Assembly: GCA_003427395.1 (NCBI GenBank)
Contig: BFEA01000888.1
Location: 4,708-25,555 of the forward strand
Source of the DNA: Chara braunii
Lineage: Eukaryota; Streptophyta; Charophyceae; Charales; Characeae
Direction of reading: 5' to 3'
DNA: 20,848 nt
Both the position numbers and the translations under genes were made by a program. The notes under the pieces were generated by a model. The model was not told the origin of the DNA and did not search any database. It saw nothing but the letters and a program-made list of their open reading frames with translations. Shown here piece after piece: positions 16,088 through 20,848 of the stretch; positions within the stretch are counted from its first letter, which is position 1, and each line of letters opens with the position of its first letter.

Positions 16088-16235
16088 TGCCACGTCAGCA
16101 GTGCCAAGTCAGCAGTGCCACGTCAGCAGTGCCATGACAGCAGCAGTGCCACGTCAGCAGCAGTGCCACATCAGCAGTGCCACGACAGCAGCAGTGCCAC
16201 GTCAGCAGCAGGGCCACGTCACCAGTACCTCGTCA
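16088..16235 (+). repeat. CAGCAGTGCCACGT minisatellite just upstream of gag
   Basis: About nine copies of a 15-18-bp unit built from CAGCAGTGCCACGT, with an optional extra CAG triplet. Unit lengths are multiples of three, and open frames cross it in more than one phase. Its end is less than 120 bp from the chosen gag ATG, so it lies in the leader or in an N-terminal extension. Confidence 0.9.
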
Positions 16236-16350
16236 GGCGACACCGTACAGCTAACTGCAGCTTGTGCTCCGACGCAGCAAACGCATCGCAGCATGTGAAG
16301 GGCGGGCAGCCACAGCGGAACAGCAGCTACCCCTGCCCCACCCCTCTACA

Positions 16351-17829
16351 ATGGATGCCCAGGGCAACCCCACGGTGGACAATGCCGCTTCCGGCAGTCC
16401 ACGCCAGGCGTGCAGCTCGAACCCCCTGGTCCCACAGGTCCAGCAGGTGGGTTCCACTGCGACACCTGCGGGAGCCCTCGACACTGCGCCAGTCCGGCAG
16501 CAAGGAGAGACCGTGATGGCCTTCCTGGCCCGCCTGGGCACCTACATGCAACAAGTACGAGAGGAACAGCAACGCGAGGCGGCAGCCGAAACGGCACGCC
16601 TCAACGCCATTGNACGCGACGCGGAGCAACGGCGCCGGCAGCACGCTGAAGCAGCTGCCAACCATAACAAAGCTCGAAAAGATGCCGCATCTGTCCTCAT
16701 GCAGCAGGAAGCCGCTCATACCGCCGCACTCCAAGCATGGAATGTTGATCCAGCGGAGACGACGGAACCAACTGCGGAGGAGCAGACCAAGTCAGCCCTC
16801 GCCAACATGATGCACCAAGTCATCCTCACTTGTAATTGGCAACAAGTGGAGCTGGCTCGGCAGGCACATACCATTGCTGAGTATGAGGAGACTTTCAAGA
16901 GCCTCCATGCCCGCCTTGACGTGTTGGACAAGGATGGCGTGCCACACAGGCACACGGCATCGTCAAGCATTGATCCATCGATCCGCGAGTTGGAAGAACG
17001 AATTGATCACCTAGTAGCGCTCGTCGGAAACTTGAACAGTTTCCGACAACCGGCGACCATCAGCCAGCAAATAGCCGCCCTACAAGGGGATCTGTGTCAT
17101 CTTCAACAGCAACCAACCGGGATCTGCAACAGCCTGACGTCTAAACGATACAAGATGCCGAAGGTCAGCATCAACAGATTTGATGACTACCACAAGGCGG
17201 ACCCCATAAGTTGGTGGCAAGGGTTCACCAACCAGTTCTCCATCCACTTGGTCCCGCCAGAGTCAAAGATCTCAGCGCTTCACCTCTGCAGCACCGGTGC
17301 CAGCCAAGTGGGGCTCAACCACCTGGCTCAAACCGAAGACGTCGATGTCGCTAAGCTTTACACCAAGATCACTTGGGAGGCCATGACCGAGAAGTGGCGG
17401 AAACGCTTTATCGTCGACAACGCTGAAGGCAAAGGCGTGAACCAGATCTTCAGCATGCACCAAGGCAGTCAGCCAGCATGCGAATGGCTAGCCGAATGGC
17501 AGAAACTCGTGACGATTCCGAATCTGGACATACCGTTCGTACATCTTCGTCGCGAATTCTTCCAACGGTCGGTTGAGGCGTTGAGCATGACCCTTGGGGA
17601 GCGCATCCTGTACACGGACTTTGACCAGATCGTGGATAAGGCGCGCGAAGTAATCCAAACAAATCGGTGGGCCGCCAACGAGCGGCGAAGCCAACCAAAT
17701 TTTGTGGAACAGGGCAACGGCCTGCGGCCGCAGCAAGTCGCTGTTGTCCAATGCAATGGACAAGAGGACAACCAGGTGCTGACTCACGAGTCTAGTGAAG
17801 GAGACGGAGTTAACGCCCTTCCGCCATGA
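16351..17829 (+). CDS. gag: Gag polyprotein (capsid part), zinc knuckle missing from the sense strand
   Basis: 492 codons from ATG 16,351; the frame is open upstream to 16,264, so an earlier non-ATG start is possible. Residues 1-50 are Pro/Gln-rich; 55-125 form an Ala/Glu/Arg/Gln-rich helix likely to be a coiled coil (LARLGTYMQQVREEQQREAA); 205-255 are a second helical linker. Residues 268-445 resemble a retrotransposon Gag capsid: KMPKVSINRFDDY, DPISWWQGFTNQF, TWEAMTEKWRKRF, PACEWLAEWQKLV, DIPFVHLRREFF. It would assemble the cytoplasmic particle that packages element RNA. The frame stops at TGA 17,827, just before a Lys-rich stretch (NNKKKKAKF, 17,833-17,859) that looks like former Gag. The CCHC knuckle expected next is on the other strand. 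One ambiguous base lies at 16,613. Confidence 0.85.
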   Translation: MDAQGNPTVDNAASGSPRQACSSNPLVPQVQQVGSTATPAGALDTAPVRQQGETVMAFLARLGTYMQQVREEQQREAAAETARLNAIXRDAEQRRRQHAEAAANHNKARKDAASVLMQQEAAHTAALQAWNVDPAETTEPTAEEQTKSALANMMHQVILTCNWQQVELARQAHTIAEYEETFKSLHARLDVLDKDGVPHRHTASSSIDPSIRELEERIDHLVALVGNLNSFRQPATISQQIAALQGDLCHLQQQPTGICNSLTSKRYKMPKVSINRFDDYHKADPISWWQGFTNQFSIHLVPPESKISALHLCSTGASQVGLNHLAQTEDVDVAKLYTKITWEAMTEKWRKRFIVDNAEGKGVNQIFSMHQGSQPACEWLAEWQKLVTIPNLDIPFVHLRREFFQRSVEALSMTLGERILYTDFDQIVDKAREVIQTNRWAANERRSQPNFVEQGNGLRPQQVAVVQCNGQEDNQVLTHESSEGDGVNALPP

Positions 17830-18159
17830 TGCAACAACAAGAAGAAAAAGGCGAAATTTGCATCAACAACGGGACCAGCTGGATAGCATAGTCTTCATAA
17901 CCTTCGTGAAGACTGGTGACATACACATGTTCCCCGGACGTGGAGGAGGTTGTTAGCAAAGCAACCTTGTCCGACGGAGTAGGAAGTGGAGTCGCCTCAC
18001 TTCCGGCGGAGCTCAGTTTCCCGAGCTTTGCCGTGGACAGACGTCTTGTTTGCCTTTGTCAGGGCATTGCGACTTCGTGTGCTTGGTGCTGTTGCACCAG
18101 TAGCAACAGTTCCACCTTTGGCGGAGCTTGTATTGCTCCTCCGTGAGGCTGAACTTCTT
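17816..18159 (-). pseudogene. gag: Inverted Gag nucleocapsid segment with CCHC zinc knuckle
   Basis: On the minus strand, 18,159 down to 18,016 reads KKFSLTEEQYKLRQR then CYWC-NSTK-H-TKSQ-C, an exact CX2CX4HX4C knuckle (Cys codons at 18,103, 18,094 and 18,064; His at 18,079), the RNA-binding motif of nucleocapsid. After a TGA at 18,013 the next frame continues LSSAGSEATPLPTPSDK, then GEHVYVTSLHEGYEDY down to about 17,870. The plus-strand frames before and after belong to the same element (Gag Lys-rich tail; pre-protease SRLKDLDPLTRGDF). The simplest reading is an in-place inversion of about 300-350 bp, with breakpoints near 17,870-17,910 and 18,160-18,240. The minus frame has its own stops, so it is not functional. 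Confidence 0.65.
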
Positions 18160-18174
18160 TCATGGCTCGTTTGA

Positions 18175-19015
18175 CTGCCATACGCGTGCGCGACTTCAGC
18201 ACCATCGCCAAGTGAACCAGAATCCTCGCCGACATTATTCGGGGACTCGTCGGTGTGGTCTAGACTTAAGGACCTCGACCCATTGACACGGGGGGACTTC
18301 CAATGGTTGCCTCTTCCCCCATCTGGTCCCTTGCCGAAGCCACATTGTAACGCCCTAATGGCGGAACTACGCAATTACTTGCACGCTGCAGTACCAGCTC
18401 CGTTGATGGAAGACGAAGTAGCGGTTGTTGACCTTCATGAGTACATTCCGAAGATTGACTGCGAGTAAGTCACGCAACGGTACCATAACATCGACGCACC
18501 GTTCCTCTACGTCCGCATTGAGATCGGGAAGGCGACCTGCAGCGCCTTGATTGATTGTGGAGCTACTCGCAACTACACCAGCCAAGATTTCATGACGCGC
18601 GCCGGCCTTGGGCCAGGCGTTCGAAGGAAATTGCAGCTCATGCAAGTCACGTTGGCCGACGGTCATACGCACAAGTTCATTGACCGGTGCGTTGAGTCCG
18701 TCCCCGTATACTTCGCCCCGCATGCACGCGCGGCCGTGTCCCTTGACATATTGGACACACAGTTCGACATGATATTGGGCAGGTCGTGGCTGTGCAGCGA
18801 GGACCACCTGGTAAACTTCTATCGCCGCACCGTTCACGTTCGTGACCGGAATGGGGTACTTATGCCATGTACAGTCTCCCCATCTCACCCTTCGGTTGGT
18901 TCCCACGTGGTCTCCGCGACAAGCATTCCCAACTTCATCGCATGGAAGGACGTGGAGAAAATGGGCATTTGTTTCTTGCACGCCCTCCCTCCTCCCGACG
19001 AGCCAGCGGCAGAAC
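18175..19015 (+). pseudogene. Retropepsin-type aspartic protease with upstream linker, one internal stop
   Basis: One frame runs from 18,175 with a single TAA at 18,466-18,468. The linker (SRLKDLDPLTRGDF, then MAELRNYLHAAVPAPL, LHEYIPKIDCE) precedes the protease. After the stop come FLYVRIEIGKATCSALIDCG, with catalytic DCGAT at 18,553-18,567, and later LDTQFDMILGRSWL, the flap-to-ILG part typical of Ty3/gypsy proteases. The usual D-[ST]-G is D-C-G here. It would cleave the Gag-Pol polyprotein in the particle. After WKDVEKMGICFLHALPPPDE the sequence passes straight into integrase; no YxDD reverse transcriptase motif or RNase H is found. Confidence 0.8.
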
Positions 19016-19031
19016 AGTCACCGGCCCGTTC

Positions 19032-19915
19032 CCCCATAACCGCTTCGGGCACGACGACATTCTCACGATCGTTGACCAATTGAGCAAGTACGCACGATTT
19101 CTTCCTTCAAGTTGCAAGTACTACACCACGGCTCGTGAACTTGCGCACCTCTTACACAGCGGCTGGATTTGTGGCCACGGCGTTCCAGAAGACATCGTCA
19201 GCGACCACGACACTCGTTTTATGTCGGCATGTTGAACCTCCCTCATGAAAGATCTGGCACCGAGATGAAACCAAGTTCGGTTCAGCATCCGCAAACGGAC
19301 GGCCGGACAGAGCGGGCACATCAAACCGCTCAAGTAATGCTTCGCACACTCATCCATACGGATCAAAAGGATTGGGCGGACCGCCTCCCCGACATCGAAT
19401 TCGCCTACAACACTTCGTTGCACCCGGCGATCGACATGACTCCATGCAAGTTGCACCACGGTGGCACGAAAGACCGTATCTTCGCTGATCTTCCATTTCC
19501 AAGGATTGTCGACATTGACGCCGCTTGTTCTCCCGCCTTCGTTCGAAAGTATAGGGACTTGCTGGCTAAAGCCCGCGCCAACATGCAAAAGGCTCAAGTC
19601 TGCATGCAACAGCAAGCTAGCAGGCTTCGCGTGCCATGCCCTATTCGCGCCGGCAACCTTGTTTGGGTCTCCACGGAGGAGTTTGCGCTTGAACAAGATT
19701 TGTCCCGCAAGCTACTTCCAAAGTGGTTTGGACCACGGCCCGTTACATCAGCAGCGGGCAATGAGCCCGATGGCCCCTCCTTCGTGATCGAAATCCCGCC
19801 GCATCTCACGGTGCACCCGGTTTTCCACACCTCCAAGCTGGCTACATATACACCAGCCAAGAGTGACGACTTCCTGGGCCGACGATCGCAGGACCCTCCT
19901 TCCATGGATGGTCAT
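19032..19915 (+). pseudogene. Integrase, C-terminal part only, with stop and frameshift
   Basis: FGHDDILTIVDQLSKYARFL and GVPEDIVSDHDTRFMS are from the retroviral-type integrase core; the Asp in VSDHD is the second catalytic acid. A TGA at 19,233-19,235 falls where this family has an aromatic residue, and about 20 bp later (19,251-19,256) one base is missing. The frame then reads GTEMKPSSVQHPQTDGRTER, with the catalytic Glu at 19,310, followed by DWADRLPDIEFAYNTSLHPA, and the GPY/F-type end (RAGNLVWVST, LLPKWFGPRPV, HPVFHTSKL). The zinc-binding N-terminus and first catalytic Asp are lost in the pol deletion. It cannot be active. Confidence 0.85.
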
Positions 19916-19918
19916 TAG

Positions 19919-20077
19919 GAAGCCGACCGCGTCATCACGCATCACAAGCACGGCGACAGGCCAATGCAGTACAAAGTCGCATTCAAGTGGCGCAACCGCG
20001 ACGACACACGATGGATTTTCTGGGCAACTTTGCAAGCCTCCGCACCAGATATCTACGCTGATTATGAGAAAAAACGG
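19919..20077 (+). pseudogene. Chromodomain at the integrase C-terminus, cut off by a stop
   Basis: The frame of the integrase tail continues after TAG 19,916-19,918 as EADRVITHHKHGDRPMQYKV, AFKWRNRDDTRW, then ATLQASAPDIYADYEKKR. This is the chromodomain pattern (YxVxWK-like strand, Trp, then L...AP-I--Y). In chromoviruses it binds modified histones and guides integration to heterochromatin. Two of the usual aromatic-cage positions are hard to place here. The frame stays open into the polypurine tract and LTR. Confidence 0.7.
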
Positions 20078-20163
20078 CTAGCCACGGAAGCTGCACAGCC
20101 TCCCACCCGGACTTCAATCCCTCCAACAGACAGCTTCGCCCTCACAGGTAAGCTCGGTTTTTC

Positions 20164-20176
20164 AAGGAGGGGGGAG
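20164..20176 (+). other. Polypurine tract
   Basis: AAGGAGGGGGGAG directly precedes the 3' LTR start TGTGGCATAC. It would prime plus-strand DNA synthesis. Confidence 0.85.
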
Positions 20177-20848
20177 TGTGGCATACTCAGTACCATACGG
20201 GCCCAGAAGGGCCCGACAAGGTACACTAAGGGTCCGTACGTGTAGGGCCTGTTTTCGTTTCAGCCTAAAAGCCTGAAAACGAGGGCCTACAGGCCTTGTG
20301 TCGTTTCAACCTTAAAGCCTGAAAACAAGGGCCTACAGGCCCTAAGTCTTTTCAGCCTGAAACGGAGGGCCATTTCCAGGCCCTCATAAGATCGACCTGC
20401 CCTAAAACTTAGGCACCAGACCAGGGTTTTAGCACAAGTCATTTTGGGCCTGTTTTCAAGACAACCTTTGTTTGAAACTTTAAACTTCAACGCCAGGGTC
20501 TAGCACGTTTTGGCATTGGCAAGAGCGGCCTCCTGGACGGGCCAGCACTATATAAGACTGGCCCTAGGCAGTCAGGAGGCAGTTCAGAGGAACTTCCTAG
20601 GCACTTCATGTGCAGGAGGCAGGAGGTAGTCTTTAGGATTCGGTAGCAGCACTCTGGAGGAGCGCTGCAGGAGTAGTAGTAGCGTTAGCAATAGTCTTCA
20701 GCGTTGGGCGCTAGTAGGAGCTAGAGTAGCATTGGAGAGAGAGAGAGTGATGGTTGGTAGAGGCCAAGGAGACTTACCTGTGGCCCCATAGCTCCAGCTT
20801 CGTCTTCAATGTACCTTCAACAAGGCGCCACCTTCACAGGTTAGTACC
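20177..20848 (+). repeat. 3' LTR, truncated by the window end
   Basis: Starts TGTGGCATACTCAGTACC after the polypurine tract. It includes a stretch (20,177-20,254) that has no counterpart in the 5' LTR, then aligns with 14,154-14,742. TATA box at 20,549-20,556. The last visible bases (CACAGGTTAGTACC) correspond to 14,730-14,743, so about 570 bp of LTR should follow outside the window. Confidence 0.9.

Larger units (their letters stand above)
14154..20848 (+). mobile_element. Ty3/gypsy (chromovirus-like) LTR retrotransposon, degenerate, 3' end beyond the window
   Basis: Order on the plus strand: 5' LTR, primer-binding site, leader, gag, protease, C-terminal integrase, chromodomain, polypurine tract, partial 3' LTR. 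Protease before integrase plus a C-terminal chromodomain identifies Ty3/gypsy chromoviruses. The internal part is 4,861 bp, shorter than a complete element because reverse transcriptase, RNase H and the front of integrase are missing between the protease end (about 19,015) and FGHDDILTIVD (19,044). The two LTRs differ by substitutions and several indels, so the insertion is old. Confidence 0.9.

Noticed and set aside
17986-18174. Plus-strand ORF LPWTDVLFAFVRALRLRV... as element coding sequence
   Set aside because: It overlaps the minus-strand CCHC zinc knuckle, which is much less likely to arise by chance. Kept as the main alternative to the inversion in the finding's refutation test.
17829-19044. 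Reverse transcriptase or RNase H
   Set aside because: I searched all frames by eye for a YxDD-type motif and found none; protease joins integrase directly.

Overview
The window looks like nuclear DNA of a plant-type eukaryote dominated by mobile elements. It has a Ty3/gypsy element with a chromodomain, many poly(A)-tailed insertions, inverted-repeat DNA elements, long A, GA and GAA runs, and no compact gene blocks. From memory the style fits a charophyte alga such as Chara, but that is an inference. No intact host gene is convincing.

Layout. 1-2,457: mostly non-coding, with diverged tandem duplications (797-1,324; 1,771-1,975) and one unrecognised, stop-broken minus-strand reading frame (1,969-2,457). 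2,829-5,803 (minus): a decayed gene. Its pieces read in order as a Cys-rich N-terminal domain, a basic/Cys middle part, a core with ADNC-ENKN and VGHTH...D motifs, and a C-terminal tail. It resembles the uncharacterised family I know as DUF7869. A 38-bp-TIR miniature element (3,883-4,211) sits inside it and leaves the frame in register. 5,970-7,628: stacked inverted-repeat elements, including one 460-bp Tourist-like copy inserted into another copy of its own family, followed by a miniature element with TTAA at both ends.

7,671-13,640: a retroposition-rich zone. At least seven copies of a short hairpin sequence (core GGGACGCTGGACCC...TTTCCAGC), most followed by poly(A), occur here. One copy has a 21-nt target-site duplication. 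There are also insertions that are nothing but poly(A) or A/C-rich tract between target-site duplications, and an antisense 47-bp tandem array made from the same hairpin core.

14,154 to the window end: one plus-strand Ty3/gypsy LTR retrotransposon. Order: 5' LTR (with GA microsatellites), primer-binding site, repeat-rich leader, gag, aspartic protease, the rear of the integrase, chromodomain, polypurine tract, and a 3' LTR cut by the window end. Reverse transcriptase, RNase H and the front of the integrase are deleted. The gag zinc knuckle lies on the opposite strand in a local inversion. Stops and a frameshift break pol, and the two LTRs have diverged, so this is an old non-autonomous copy. 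Mobilisation would have to come from other copies.
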